Assembly (NCBI GenBank): GCA_937773775.1
Contig: CALJVL010000008.1
Span: forward strand, 1 to 64,000
Direction of reading: 5' to 3'
Length of the DNA: 64,000 bases
Source: an uncultured Flavobacterium sp.
GTDB taxonomy: Bacteria; Bacteroidota; Bacteroidia; Flavobacteriales; Flavobacteriaceae
The number at the start of each line of letters is the position of its first letter. Positions within the stretch are counted from its first letter, which is position 1. Positions 7,734 to 17,897 of the stretch are shown here, in pieces. Position numbers and translations under genes: made by a program. Under the pieces are notes generated by a model. The model was given only the letters and a program-made list of their open reading frames with translations. It searched no databases and was not told the DNA's origin.

Positions 7734-10574
7734 TTAATGCGCTTCCAGCCAATCTTTTCCGGCTCCTAAATCGACATCCAAAGGGACTTCTAGTTTAAAG
7801 GCGTGCTCCATTTCGTACTTGATCATCTCCTTCATTTTTTCCAATTCTGAATTGTGGATGTCAAACACAAGCTCATCATGAACCTGAAGCAACATTTTGC
7901 TTTTATAGTTTTCTGAAATCAGTTTTTTATGGATGTTAATCATCGCGATTTTGATAATGTCGGCCGCACTTCCTTGGATCGGCGCGTTTACGGCATTTCG
8001 TTCTGCTCCACCACGTACAATTGCGTTTTGGGAGTTGATGTCCGTTAAATAACGACGGCGTCCCAGGACGGTCTGTACATATCCATTTTCTCTCGCAAAT
8101 TCGATTTGTTCCTGAATGTAGGTTTTTAATCGGGGATAGGTTTTGTAATAAGCTTCAATCAAAGCGGCACTTTCTGAACGGGAGAGCGATGTTTGATTAC
8201 TCAGTCCAAAAGCGGAAACCCCGTATATTATTCCAAAATTCACGGTTTTTGCATGGCTACGTTGTTCCCTAGTGACTTCTTCCAGAGGGACGTCAAATAC
8301 TTTTGAAGCGGTAGATTTATGAATGTCTTCGTTATTCAAAAAGGCTTTTATCATGTTTTCTTCTCCACTCAGTGCTGCAATGATACGTAACTCTATTTGG
8401 GAGTAATCGGCAGATACTAAGGTGTAGTTCTCGTCTCTTGCCACAAATGCTTTTCTTATTTGTCTCCCTCGTTCCGTACGGATAGGAATGTTCTGTAAGT
8501 TGGGATTGTTAGAGCTCAAACGGCCTGTAGCGGCAACGGTTTGCATATAATCAGTGTGCACGCGCAAGGTAACGGGATCGACTTGATTTGGCAAAGCGTC
8601 AACGTAAGTATTTTTTAGCTTAACTAATTGGCGCCAGTCAAGAATATCTTTTACAATTTGATTTTCGTTAGCTAAGTAGCTTAAGACTTCTTCGCCTGTT
8701 GCATATTGGCCTGTTTTTGTTTTCTTTTGTTTGGTTCCGCCAATTTTTAACTTGTCAAATAAAACATCTCCAAGTTGCTTGGGTGAAGCTAAATTGAAAT
8801 TTTCTCCTGCTACTTCATAAATAGCAGCTTCATGCCTTTTAATGTCATTGTCCAAATCGTGTGATAGCGACTTAAGGAAATCAGTGTCTAACCTGATACC
8901 TTCTGTTTCCATGTCTGCCAAAACTTTTACCAAAGGGATTTCAATCTCTTCAAAAAGTTTCTTTGTCTTGGTTTTTTCCAATTCGACAGAGAACAGTTGC
9001 TTTAACTGAAAGGTAACATCGGCATCTTCCGCCGCGTATTCTTTGACTTCCTCTAAATCAACATCGCGCATCGATTTCTGATTCTTGCCTTTTTTTCCAA
9101 TCAGTGTCTCGATGGACTTTGGAGAGTATTTTAAATAGGTTTCGGACAGTATGTCCATGTTATGGCGCATATCCGGATTGATCAGGTAGTGAGCGATCAT
9201 CGTGTCAAACAATTTCCCTTCTACATTAATATTGTAATTAGAGAGGATTTTGAGATCATATTTTAAGTTTTGACCAATTTTTTCGATAGACTCATTTTCA
9301 AAAAATGGAATAAATTTATCGATCAAAACCTGAGCTTCTTGTTTGTTTTCAGGAAAAGGAACGTAATATCCTTTTCCTTTTTCGAATGAAAATGAAATAC
9401 CTACAAGCTCCGCATGTATTGCGTCCAGTCCGGTAGTCTCCGTGTCAAAACAAACAGACTCTTGTTTTAGTAAGTTTTGCAACAGTAACTTCACGCCCAA
9501 GTCGCCTTGGATAATCTGATATGAATGCTCTGTGTTTTCTAACGTATTGTAATATTGGTGATGCGTGGCATCTGAAGCTTCGCTCGGTATCGCACTTGCG
9601 AAAAGATCAAACTGTTCCTCTTTTTTTGGTTGTTGGTTTTTATATAGCTTAGCTTCTTCGGCAGCTGTATTAGTTGTTGCGGTCCCGCCTTTTTTGAATA
9701 TGGCATCAAACTGTTCTGCCATTCTTCGGAATTCCAACTCATTAAAAAGAGCATCTGTTTTCTCGACATCAGGAGTTGATAATTCATAATCAGTTTCGTT
9801 AAAAACTACGGGGCAATCAAGAAGTATAGTCGCTAATGTTTTAGATAAAAGCCCTTTTTCTTTGTTTGCTTCAATATTCTCTTTCATTTTTCCTTTCAGC
9901 TTATCGGTATTTGCTAAAAGATTTTCCATTGTCCCAAATTCTTTTAGGAATTTCTTCGCTGTAACCTCACCTACGCCAGGGAGTCCGGGGATATTATCGG
10001 CTGCATCTCCCATCATACCTAGGAAATCAATTACCTGGTCGGGTCTTTCTATATCGAATTTTTTTAAAACTTCAGGAACGCCCCAAATTTCTATTCCATT
10101 GCCCATTCGGGCAGGCTTGTACATGAAAATATTTTCAGACACTAGTTGAGCAAAATCCTTATCAGGAGTAACCATAAAGACTTTGTAATTTTCCTTTTCA
10201 GCTTGTTTTGCAATGGTTCCTATAAGGTCATCAGCCTCATAACCTTTTACTTCTATGATGGGTATGTGCATGGCACGCAATAAATCTTGTATGTATGGAA
10301 CGGCTATTTTAATAGCTTCCGGGGTAGCGTCGCGATGCGCTTTATATTCTGGAAAAATATCATTTCTTAAGTCACTACCTCCTTTGTCAAAAGCAACTGC
10401 TAAATGATCTGGTTTTTCCCTTTTTATTACATCCAGTAAGGAATTCATAAATCCCATAATTGCTGAAGTGTCCATTCCTTTGGAATTGATTCGGGGATTT
10501 TTTATAAAAGCATAATAACCCCGAAAGATTAAAGCATAAGCGTCGAGAAGGAAAAGGCGTTTTTGTTGTGACAT
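7734..10574 (-). CDS. polA: DNA polymerase I
   Basis: Pol I fills gaps in repair and removes Okazaki primers. All three domains are present in 946 residues. The 5'-3' exonuclease is N-terminal (LFLLDAYALIFRGYYAF; EVKGYEADDLIGT). The 3'-5' proofreading domain keeps its acidic residues (VCFDTETTGLD, GQNLKYDLKIL, YAAEDADVTFQ), so proofreading is probably active. The polymerase domain has motif A SADYSQIELRI, the O-helix RSHAKTVNFGIIYG and motif C LQVHDELVF. The start MSQQKRLFLLDAYAL is conserved. A TACTTTTG -7 element lies just upstream. It is a single-gene unit. Confidence 0.97.
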   Translation of the reverse strand: MSQQKRLFLLDAYALIFRGYYAFIKNPRINSKGMDTSAIMGFMNSLLDVIKREKPDHLAVAFDKGGSDLRNDIFPEYKAHRDATPEAIKIAVPYIQDLLRAMHIPIIEVKGYEADDLIGTIAKQAEKENYKVFMVTPDKDFAQLVSENIFMYKPARMGNGIEIWGVPEVLKKFDIERPDQVIDFLGMMGDAADNIPGLPGVGEVTAKKFLKEFGTMENLLANTDKLKGKMKENIEANKEKGLLSKTLATILLDCPVVFNETDYELSTPDVEKTDALFNELEFRRMAEQFDAIFKKGGTATTNTAAEEAKLYKNQQPKKEEQFDLFASAIPSEASDATHHQYYNTLENTEHSYQIIQGDLGVKLLLQNLLKQESVCFDTETTGLDAIHAELVGISFSFEKGKGYYVPFPENKQEAQVLIDKFIPFFENESIEKIGQNLKYDLKILSNYNINVEGKLFDTMIAHYLINPDMRHNMDILSETYLKYSPKSIETLIGKKGKNQKSMRDVDLEEVKEYAAEDADVTFQLKQLFSVELEKTKTKKLFEEIEIPLVKVLADMETEGIRLDTDFLKSLSHDLDNDIKRHEAAIYEVAGENFNLASPKQLGDVLFDKLKIGGTKQKKTKTGQYATGEEVLSYLANENQIVKDILDWRQLVKLKNTYVDALPNQVDPVTLRVHTDYMQTVAATGRLSSNNPNLQNIPIRTERGRQIRKAFVARDENYTLVSADYSQIELRIIAALSGEENMIKAFLNNEDIHKSTASKVFDVPLEEVTREQRSHAKTVNFGIIYGVSAFGLSNQTSLSRSESAALIEAYYKTYPRLKTYIQEQIEFARENGYVQTVLGRRRYLTDINSQNAIVRGGAERNAVNAPIQGSAADIIKIAMINIHKKLISENYKSKMLLQVHDELVFDIHNSELEKMKEMIKYEMEHAFKLEVPLDVDLGAGKDWLEAH

Positions 10575-10596
10575 AATTATTATTTTGAAAAGATTT

Positions 10597-10604
10597 CAAA
10601 AGTA
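10597..10604 (-). promoter_or_regulatory. Probable -7 promoter element of polA
   Basis: TACTTTTG on the minus strand matches TAnnTTTG, 22 bases before the polA ATG. No good TTG-type -33 element sits at the expected distance, so this is only a partial match. Confidence 0.45.
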
Positions 10605-10847
10605 CAAAACTTAAAAGATAAAGAAGTGACTGATTTTAATATTTATGATAATCGGCAGATTGGAGTTTTGTTTTTAGAGTTTCTTTGTTTGGTGTTTCGG
10701 CATTGGCTTAAATCAGAGTGTAATTTATTGAATTTTAAAGAATGCTAGCCTGACAATATAAATTTAGGACGATTTTTGTTAAATATTGATTAATATAAAC
10801 TCATAGTAGTTTCTTAATTTGTTATTTTGCCTAAAAATGTAATTATA

Positions 10848-12080
10848 ATGTTTGTGCGTATATTTCTACTAAGTTTTGTCCTTCTTATAATTGAGCTTTA
10901 TGCTTTTCAGGCTTTAAAAACTTTGGTAAAGTTAAGATGGGTTTTGGTTTCTTACCAAGTAATCAGTGCTATAATCTTGATTTTTATCGTCTATTCCTTT
11001 ACGAAATTTGACCGTTCTGTAGGCCAGACACAGCAAACCATGTTTACCATGGGGTTACTTTTGGTGGTGTACATCCCAAAAATGATTCTAACTTTACTAT
11101 TGCTTGGTGAAGATATTTTCAGGATTGGTGCTGGTTCCATAAATTATTTTTTGGAAAACGACAATGTAAGCTTTCTTAATTCAAGACGAAGATTTGTCAG
11201 TCAGATAGGATTAGGTCTAGCAGCAATCCCTTTCGTGTCATTAATATATGGAGTAACCATAGGGAAGTATAATTATAAAGTGATAAAACAACGCATATTT
11301 TTCCCCGATTTGCCTGAGGCTTTTGACGGTTTTACGATAACACAAATATCAGATGTGCACAGTGGCAGTTTTGATAACCCCGAGAAGATTAATTATGCTA
11401 TTGATTTAGTTAATGAGCAAAATTCAGATATGATTTTGTTTACTGGTGATATCGTTAATACAGATGCCAAAGAAATGCATCCTTGGATAGAGACATTCAA
11501 CAGGATTAAGGAACATGAGTTTGGGAAATATTCTGTTTTGGGGAACCATGATTACGGGGAATATGTTACTTGGCCTGCCGAAAAAGATAAAGAAGATAAT
11601 TTTCAAGCCATAAAAGATCTTTATGGACAAATTGGATTTAAACTGATGTTGAATGAGCATACTTATATTGAAAAGGGAAGTGATAAAATCGCTTTAATTG
11701 GAGTGGAGAACTGGGGTCATAATTTTAAAAAGGCTGGAGATATTGATAAAGCTTCTCAACACGTAGACAGGAAAGATTTTAAAATTTTAATGAGTCACGA
11801 TCCGAGCCATTGGGATTATGAAATTAAAAACCATGAAAGTAATTTTCACTTAACCTTGTCTGGTCATACTCACGGAATGCAGTTTGGGATCGAGATCCCA
11901 GGTTACTTCAAATGGAGTTTAGCACAATATGTTTATGCGCAATGGGCTGGTTTGTATGAAAATTTGGGAAGGTATGTTTATGTAAATCGGGGGTTTGGAT
12001 TTCATGCTTACCCGGGAAGGGTGGGGATTATGCCTGAGATTACTGTCATAGAACTAAAAAAAGGCAAGAGTGTGGCATAA
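10848..12080 (+). CDS. Membrane-anchored metallophosphoesterase
   Basis: This is a calcineurin-like phosphoesterase of about 410 residues with an N-terminal membrane region. Hydrophobic helices cover roughly the first 100 residues and another lies near 125-145. The catalytic domain carries the ordered metal-binding motifs SDVHSGS (D169, H171), FTGDIVN, LGNHDYG, MSHDPSHW and SGHTHGMQFG. The ATG at 10848 is preferred over the upstream in-frame TTG at 10827 because it directly precedes the first hydrophobic helix. The family includes lipid A/UDP-diacylglucosamine hydrolase-like and YkuE-like enzymes; the substrate cannot be told from sequence. It is divergent from polA. Confidence 0.88.
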   Translation: MFVRIFLLSFVLLIIELYAFQALKTLVKLRWVLVSYQVISAIILIFIVYSFTKFDRSVGQTQQTMFTMGLLLVVYIPKMILTLLLLGEDIFRIGAGSINYFLENDNVSFLNSRRRFVSQIGLGLAAIPFVSLIYGVTIGKYNYKVIKQRIFFPDLPEAFDGFTITQISDVHSGSFDNPEKINYAIDLVNEQNSDMILFTGDIVNTDAKEMHPWIETFNRIKEHEFGKYSVLGNHDYGEYVTWPAEKDKEDNFQAIKDLYGQIGFKLMLNEHTYIEKGSDKIALIGVENWGHNFKKAGDIDKASQHVDRKDFKILMSHDPSHWDYEIKNHESNFHLTLSGHTHGMQFGIEIPGYFKWSLAQYVYAQWAGLYENLGRYVYVNRGFGFHAYPGRVGIMPEITVIELKKGKSVA

Positions 12081-12094
12081 TTCGTTAAAAATGC

Positions 12095-12102
12095 TACATT
12101 TG
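12095..12102 (+). promoter_or_regulatory. Probable -7 element of the thioredoxin-fold gene
   Basis: TACATTTG matches TAnnTTTG and sits 53 bases before the ATG at 12155, just after the metallophosphoesterase stop. No convincing -33 element was found. Confidence 0.4.
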
Positions 12103-12154
12103 TAAATTAATGTCTAGGATTTTAAATAGATTTAAATATTAAATTTTTGGTATT

Positions 12155-12451
12155 ATGTCAAAATTTGGAGAACTAATAAGCACACACGTACCTGTGTTGA
12201 TTGATTTTTACACAGATTGGAATGAATCATCGGTTTCCATGCATCCTGTTATTAGAGATGTTGCGGCGGCTCTTGGGGATAAGGCCAAAGTCATTAAAAT
12301 CGACGTAGACAAAAATCAAGAATTAGCGGATGCTTTACGTATTAAAGGATTACCTACACTTATGATATACAAGGCAGGGCAGATAATTTGGAGACAATCA
12401 GGGGAGCTGGATGCCAATACTCTTATTAGTATTGTGCAAGAGCAATTGTAA
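12155..12451 (+). CDS. Thioredoxin-fold protein lacking the CXXC motif
   Basis: This is a 98-residue single-domain protein with the thioredoxin layout. The strand VPVLIDFYTDW is followed, where WCGPC is expected, by WNESSVSMHP. Then come KVIKIDVDKNQELADALRIK and the cis-proline segment GLPTLMIYKAG. There is no cysteine anywhere in the protein, so disulfide exchange is impossible. A chaperone, scaffold or partner-binding role is more likely. It has no signal peptide and is therefore cytoplasmic. The reading frame is well conserved and not decayed, which argues for a retained non-redox function. Confidence 0.85.
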   Translation: MSKFGELISTHVPVLIDFYTDWNESSVSMHPVIRDVAAALGDKAKVIKIDVDKNQELADALRIKGLPTLMIYKAGQIIWRQSGELDANTLISIVQEQL

Positions 12452-12471
12452 TTTCTAAGCCAATACTTCCA

Positions 12472-13119
12472 TTAAATCGTTTCGTAATTAAAGTTGTTCT
12501 CATCCAGATAATCTAAAACTTTAGGTAGTGCGTATTCAAGATTTTTGAATGCTTTTACACTGTCGTGAAAAACTATTATACTTCCCGGTTTTATCTTTGA
12601 AATCACATTCTTCAAACATTTCTCTTTTGATATAGTTTGATCAAAATCAGCACTTAGCACATCCCACATTATAATTTTGTATCCCTGTTTAAGTATTTCT
12701 TTTGCCTGTTTTGGTTTAATTTTACCATAAGGAGGTCGGAATATTTTAGACTTTTTGTTACTAGCTTCTAATATCAGATTAGAAAGCGAATCGTCACAAA
12801 GCGAAATGTTAGCAGAATATTCCTCTGTGGTTGTTTTCCATCCGTTTAAATGATTAAAAGTGTGATTCCCTATGCGATGGCCAATTTTGATTATTTTTGT
12901 AAAAATCAACGGGTAGGCCTCTATGTTTTTTCCTATACAAAAGAAAGTGGCTTTCGCATTGTGCTGATGCAACTGTTCTAAAACCCATTCTGTAATTTGG
13001 GGGGTAGGGCCGTCATCAAACGTAAGATAAATTTTATTTTCATTATTGGGTAAATCCCATATATACTTAGAAAACAGTTTCTTTATGATCGAATGCGTTT
13101 TTATCCAGTAAAACCCCAT
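12472..13119 (-). CDS. Polysaccharide deacetylase (NodB-domain) family protein
   Basis: This is a carbohydrate esterase 4 type metal-dependent N- or O-deacetylase of 215 residues. The metal site is visible as TFDDGPTP (catalytic Asp pair) and the H-x3-H motif in GNHTFNHLNGW, followed by FRPPYGK and FHDS. The start at 13119 (MGFYWIKTHSIIKK) is preferred over the longer frame from 13164, whose first codons lie inside the terminator of the upstream gene. There is no obvious signal peptide, though a short hydrophobic start is possible. Likely substrates are peptidoglycan or envelope polysaccharide; this is family-level inference. Confidence 0.88.
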   Translation of the reverse strand: MGFYWIKTHSIIKKLFSKYIWDLPNNENKIYLTFDDGPTPQITEWVLEQLHQHNAKATFFCIGKNIEAYPLIFTKIIKIGHRIGNHTFNHLNGWKTTTEEYSANISLCDDSLSNLILEASNKKSKIFRPPYGKIKPKQAKEILKQGYKIIMWDVLSADFDQTISKEKCLKNVISKIKPGSIIVFHDSVKAFKNLEYALPKVLDYLDENNFNYETI

Positions 13120-13149
13120 GTTTCTTTTTAGTTTAAAAGTAAAAAAAAA

Positions 13150-13181
13150 GCGGCACAATCTCAAGATTATGCCGCTTTTTT
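13150..13181 (-). terminator. Intrinsic terminator after the DUF2723 gene
   Basis: GCGGCA/TGCCGC (13150-13155 and 13170-13175) with an additional AATC/GATT inner stem forms the hairpin. It is flanked by A9 and T6 runs, so it works in both directions. It ends the leftward DUF2723 transcript before the deacetylase gene. Confidence 0.88.
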
Positions 13182-13205
13182 AAAGTCTTTGTTTTATTTA
13201 AAATA

Positions 13206-16200
13206 TCACTCTTTTTCGCGGCCAAATCGCTCAAACATATTAACGTAAGTGTTGAAAATGCTTTTGTTCTTGTTGTAAAAAGCCAAGTCCCCATTTTCTT
13301 TCATTACCTGTAATAAGCTTCTGTAGCGCTCAATATCTGTTATTATGTCAATCGCAATGCTGCTCTGGTCTGAAGGTGGTAAAGTTGTATAATAGTTGAG
13401 ATTCTCTTTGTATTTAGTCATCAATTTCTCCAAAAGATCTTGCGCTTTCGCTTTTTCACCAACTTGGTAGTATCCTTTTGTAAACGGTTCCACTAAGGAG
13501 TAATAGCCAAATTTATCCAGCGGCATTTTTGTCATGGCCAGGTCAATGACTTTTTTAGCCTTTCCGATTTTGCGTTCTTCAATCAATTTATCCATTAATC
13601 GGGCAAGATTGGTTCTGTAGGTTATGCTTTCTCTTCGGGTTTCTGGATCATGATATATTTTATCACTGTCACTATTTCCCCATTCCCAGTTCATGATATT
13701 GTTATACATTTTATCAGAATCTATTTGCCCCATATCTAATGGGCTTCCGTCCTTAGGAATCTTTGTTTGTAGAGGGACTAATTTATAAACCATACCGTCT
13801 AGTTGAAGGTATTCTTTCATCCAAAGGTAGTCTTCGTTATCGAAAGCGCCACCGCTAAAGTAAATAGGTCTTTCCCAGTTGTTATTGGCAACAATATCAA
13901 GCATCATCAGTCTGTTTTTATAAATTGCATTTCCTTTAATGTCGATGTCGATATATGGAACTATGGAATCATTATATTTAGCAGCAACTACTTTGTTTTT
14001 TATTATATTTTCCTTGTCAACAGGAATTCTTATTTTATTTGTTGGATAAAAATGGATCGTTTGCCCATTTTGCATACTAACAGTTGACTTTGGGTTTTTA
14101 ATAAAATCAATGAAGTCTTTTAGATCCCATCTGCTTTCTGTTTTTGGAATATGAACTACGTAATCCAGTTTATCTCCCACATATTGATCATGTGTGAAAG
14201 AAATGGGTAATGGTTCCGATTCGTATGTTTTCCTTTTCATTTGGTCAATATACCAGTCGGTCATGAAAAGGCTGGTGTTTACGATTTTTACGTCAGTCCT
14301 GATGTGCTCTATTTCTTGGGCATACCAGAGCGGGAAGGTGTCATTGTCTCCTATGGTGAATAGAATCGCGTTGGGGTCGCATGAAGTTAAATAGGCTTTA
14401 GCCATGGCTAATGCGGTATATTTCCCAGAGCGATCGTGATCATCCCAATTTTGAGACGCCATAAGAACTGGTGCAGCTAATAAACTGGCACAGATAATTA
14501 CAGGACCTGCTATTTTTGGTGCTAAATACTTTCGGGCGCTATCATAGAGTGCATAAACCCCAAGTCCTATCCAAATGGCAAACACATAGAACGAGCCAAC
14601 TAAGGCATAGTCCCTCTCTCTAGGTTCAAAGGGCCTTTCGTTCAAATATATCTTTAAGGCAAATCCAGTAAAAAGGAATAGAACCAGTACGACATAAAAA
14701 CTTTTTAAATCTTTCTCGGCATGATATAATAAGCCAATGATTCCGAGTAAGAATGGTAAAAAGTAATAAACATTACGGCCTTTGTTGTTTAACACATCAG
14801 AGGGTAAGTTGTCTTGAGACCCTACATGCAATTCGTCAATAAACTTTATTCCACTAAGCCAATTTCCGTCTTGATTATCATATCTTCCTTGTACATCATT
14901 TTGTCTACCAACAAAATTCCACATCAAATATCTCCAATACATGTAGCCAAATTGGTATTCGAACATGAAGCTAAAATTATCTACAGTTGTTGGTTTATCA
15001 ATAATCAAATATTCGCCATAACTTTTTAGGAATTTTACATAGCCATCATTGTCAATTTGTTTTTGGGCATAGGCACTTCTGAATTCAGCTACCGTTTTTT
15101 GGATCTCATTTTTGAGCTGTGCTATCGCTCTATTGTAATCCTCCTCAGATATTTTATTGATATCGACTCCGTATTTTGCTAAATCTTCTGCATATGGATA
15201 TGCAGGATTTAATCTAAAAGCTGGAGCATTCGTGAAGTTCATGTAATTCTCGATATGATCTGTGCTCCACATTCTAGGAAGAAAGGTTTTTTGGGCATCG
15301 TCACTATTTTGAACAGAATTCTTGAAATTATTTGTGATAATATATTTGCCTATTTTATAATCCCTTTCGTAGTTGGGGGCTTTGTCAAGATAAGGCTTTT
15401 CACTGTCCAGTCCGGCAAAAGTTTCTGTATATTGGGGCCCGTAAAACAAAGGGTTTACGCCATATTGTTCTCTATTATAATAGGCAAGAACCTCTGTAGC
15501 ATCCGACGGTTTGTTTTCATTAATAACCGTATTCGCGTTTGCTCTGATGGGAAGCATCATCCAGGTAGAAAACCCGATTAAGATGAACAAAACACATAAA
15601 AGGAGTGTGTTGTACTGAACCATCCCTTTGTTTTGGGTGTATTTTAATGCAAAATAAAAGAAAGCAATAAGCAGTAGTGTTACAAAAATAGTTCCCGAAT
15701 TAAAGGGCATCCCAAAGCTGTTTACCATAAAGATCTCGCTTTTAGCAAAGAATGCCATTGTTAATGGCAATAGTAATTTAAAAATAAATAGTAAGACAGA
15801 AATCACGACAACATTTGCGATAATGAAGTTCTTAATAGTTACCGTTTTGTAATGTTTAAAGAAGTATAAAAGACCAATAGAAGGAATTGTCAGTAGCGCC
15901 ATAAAGTGAACCCCAAATGATAATCCAATAACTAAAGAAATTACTAGTAACCATTTGTTTCCTCTTGGGGAATCCATATCCTGTTCCCAGCGCAAGCCAA
16001 GCCAAAAAAGTAAAGATATAAGTAGGGTAGCCATAGCATACACTTCTGCTTCCACTGCATTAAACCAAAAACTATCTGAATAGGTGTAGGCCAAAGCACC
16101 AACAAAGGAACTCCCTAGAATCACAATGGAATTACTCTTATTAATTTGATTTGTTGAGTCATTTTTGACGTTCGAGTCTGAAATTCTGGAAATCAGTTTT

Positions 16201-16518
16201 TTCAAAATCATCGAGGAGGACCAAAATAGAAATAAAATGGTAAAAGCGCTTGAAAAAACGGAGGTCATATTTACCATTATGGCAATGTGTTCATTGTCTG
16301 AGGCAAACATGGCAAAAAAAAGCACCAATCATCTGAAACAAGGGGGCTCCGGGTGGATGTCCAACTTCAAGTTTTGCTGCCGTGGCAATATATTCTCCAC
16401 AATCCCAAAAACTCATTGTTGGTTCAACGGTTAAGGTATAGGTTATTAATGCAATCCCGAATGCTAACCAACCAATAATCGTATTCCATCTATTGAAGTT
16501 GAATGTCTCCTTATTCAT
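13206..16518 (-). CDS. DUF2723 multi-pass membrane protein, putative protein O-mannosyltransferase (frameshifted here)
   Basis: This is a large inner-membrane protein of about 1,100 residues. The N-terminal half carries some ten hydrophobic helices; the C-terminal third is soluble and periplasm-like. N-terminal features are TVEPTMSFWDCGEYIATAAK and EVGHPPGAPLFQMIGAFF, typical of DUF2723, the family of human TMEM260, an O-mannosyltransferase. Flavobacteria are known to O-glycosylate exported proteins, which fits. The frame breaks at the T8 run (A8 on plus, 16314-16321). With seven T the protein reads GAFFAMFASDNEH without interruption. The start at 16518 (MNKETFNF) is chosen over 16584. The function is inferred from the family only. 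Confidence 0.85.
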
Positions 16519-16706
16519 GTATTGAATTTTAGTTATAATATCTGTCACAAAGAAAATGTTTTTTTTAGTTAAGGTCATGAGCATTCGGTAAGTTTTCTGT
16601 CAAACTAATTAAATTTGGTAACGTATTGGTTTTAAGTAATTTTCGGAATGGCGTTTGGTTGCGCGGAATTGTATTGAATTTATTTTTGATAAAAGTGTCA
16701 AAAAAG

Positions 16707-16737
16707 TTTGTGCAAACTAAAATTTATTATAGATTTG
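16707..16737 (+). promoter_or_regulatory. Promoter of tRNA-Gln
   Basis: TTTG (16707-16710), a 19-bp spacer and TAGATTTG (16730-16737) match the Bacteroidota consensus. The tRNA begins 20 bases downstream. Confidence 0.75.
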
Positions 16738-16757
16738 CACTCGCTTAACGGCAATGA

Positions 16758-16828
16758 TGGTCTATGGTGTAATGGTAACACAACTGTTTTTGGTACAGTC
16801 GTTCAAGGTTCGAGTCCTTGTAGACCAA
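16758..16828 (+). tRNA. tRNA-Gln (anticodon TTG)
   Basis: A full cloverleaf can be folded. The acceptor is TGGTCTA/TAGACCA, the D-stem GTGT/ACAC, the anticodon stem ACTGT/ACAGT with loop TTTTGGT (anticodon TTG), and the T-stem CAAGG/CCTTG with loop TTCGAGT. The discriminator is A and the CCA end is not encoded. It has its own promoter and a strong terminator. Confidence 0.95.
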
Positions 16829-16831
16829 CGT

Positions 16832-16863
16832 AAAGCCTCTCAATTTTTGAGAGGCTTTTTTTT
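16832..16863 (+). terminator. Terminator of tRNA-Gln
   Basis: AAAGCCTCTCAA and TTGAGAGGCTTT (16832-16843, 16847-16858) form a 12-bp stem with a 3-base loop. A T-run to 16863 follows, four bases after the tRNA. Confidence 0.93.
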
Positions 16864-16934
16864 ATGCTTTTTAGTAAATAACTGGGATGAATCTAAATTT
16901 TTCCTGCGCAATTGCTTTGTCAAGTAAACTTCGA

Positions 16935-17759
16935 TTAAATTTTAAAAGTGATTACTGGTTTTACCGCATGATTTGCTAAGTCTTCACTAATGCTTCCTGT
17001 GAAAAAGTGTGCTAAGCCTGTCCGGCCGTGGGTGCATAATCCAATTAAATCTGCATCTATTGAATTAGAGAAGTTTGAGATTCCTTTTTCTATATTTAGA
17101 TCATTGTAAATATGTGTGCTGTAGTTTTTAAGCTTAAAACCAGAGATGAAATTGCTTATTATTTGTTCTGCAACGGCCGTGGTTTTAAAGCTATTCGGAG
17201 TGCAAATCATTACTAAATTAATTTTAGCATCAAAAATTGAGGCGAATTCTACCATCTTTTTAAAAGGTTTTTTTATTTCTTTTGAAAAATCTGACGCAAA
17301 AACAAAGTTAGTAGGTGTAAATTGAGTGGTTTTCTTTTTAATAACTAGAACTGGAACATCTGACAATCGTACTATTTTTTCAGTATTAGAACCAATAAGT
17401 ACTTCTTCGATGCCAGAAACTCCGTGGGACCCCATAACTATCAAATCTATTTCATTTTTTTCGCTAAAAGAAAGTATCCCTTCAAAAGTTCTTCCGAATT
17501 TTATGGATTCAGTGATTTTTACCCCTTGTAAAGAATTTTTCTCTTTGCTTTTTAGGAGGGTCTCATTTATCTTTTTTATAAACAACATCACTTCGGGTAC
17601 CCCAGCTGCTCCCACTATAGCGTCATTAATTTGGGTCGGTATTTCCAACATATGTATTAAAAAGATTTCGGCTTTAGTTTTTTTTGCTATTTGAGCGGCT
17701 ACCTGTAATGCGTTGTTAGCATGCGCTGAAAAATCGGTTGGAACAAGAATTCGTTTCAT
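16935..17759 (-). CDS. Tandem-domain universal stress protein
   Basis: This is a cytoplasmic stress protein of 274 residues made of two UspA domains. Domain 1 (about 1-142) starts KRILVPTDFSAHANNALQVA and ends with the ATP-binding pattern G-x2-G-x9-GS in GSHGVSGIEEVLIGSNTEKI, followed by PVLVIKKK. Domain 2 (about 146-274) is less conserved; its last segment is CTHGRTGLAHFFTGS and ends PVITFKI. Domain 1 therefore probably binds ATP, while domain 2 lacks the first glycine. It is a single gene, convergent with the tRNA-Gln terminator region. Its exact role is unknown. Confidence 0.9.
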   Translation of the reverse strand: MKRILVPTDFSAHANNALQVAAQIAKKTKAEIFLIHMLEIPTQINDAIVGAAGVPEVMLFIKKINETLLKSKEKNSLQGVKITESIKFGRTFEGILSFSEKNEIDLIVMGSHGVSGIEEVLIGSNTEKIVRLSDVPVLVIKKKTTQFTPTNFVFASDFSKEIKKPFKKMVEFASIFDAKINLVMICTPNSFKTTAVAEQIISNFISGFKLKNYSTHIYNDLNIEKGISNFSNSIDADLIGLCTHGRTGLAHFFTGSISEDLANHAVKPVITFKI

Positions 17760-17861
17760 AATACGAAAGATTTAATTATCGAAAAACCTTTATTTTAATG
17801 CTACATTAAAGATAAGAAATATTTTAACAGCAATCTATTATTTCAATTTATAAAAAAACAC

Positions 17862-17869
17862 TATATTTG
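17862..17869 (+). promoter_or_regulatory. -7 promoter element of rimP-nusA-infB
   Basis: TATATTTG matches TAnnTTTG and lies 62 bases before the rimP ATG. The -33 region has only TTTC (17841-17844) at 17 bp spacing, a weak match. The predicted leader is about 55 nt and contains the hairpin at 17898. Confidence 0.6.
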
Positions 17870-17897
17870 CACGGTTATTTATTAAAAACTAAGTAAT

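Noticed and set aside
10827..10847. TTG start for the metallophosphoesterase
   Set aside because: The ATG at 10848 directly begins the first membrane helix; the extra residues add nothing recognisable.
13120..13164. Longer start for the polysaccharide deacetylase
   Set aside because: The codons lie inside the terminator hairpin and A/T runs of the upstream gene.
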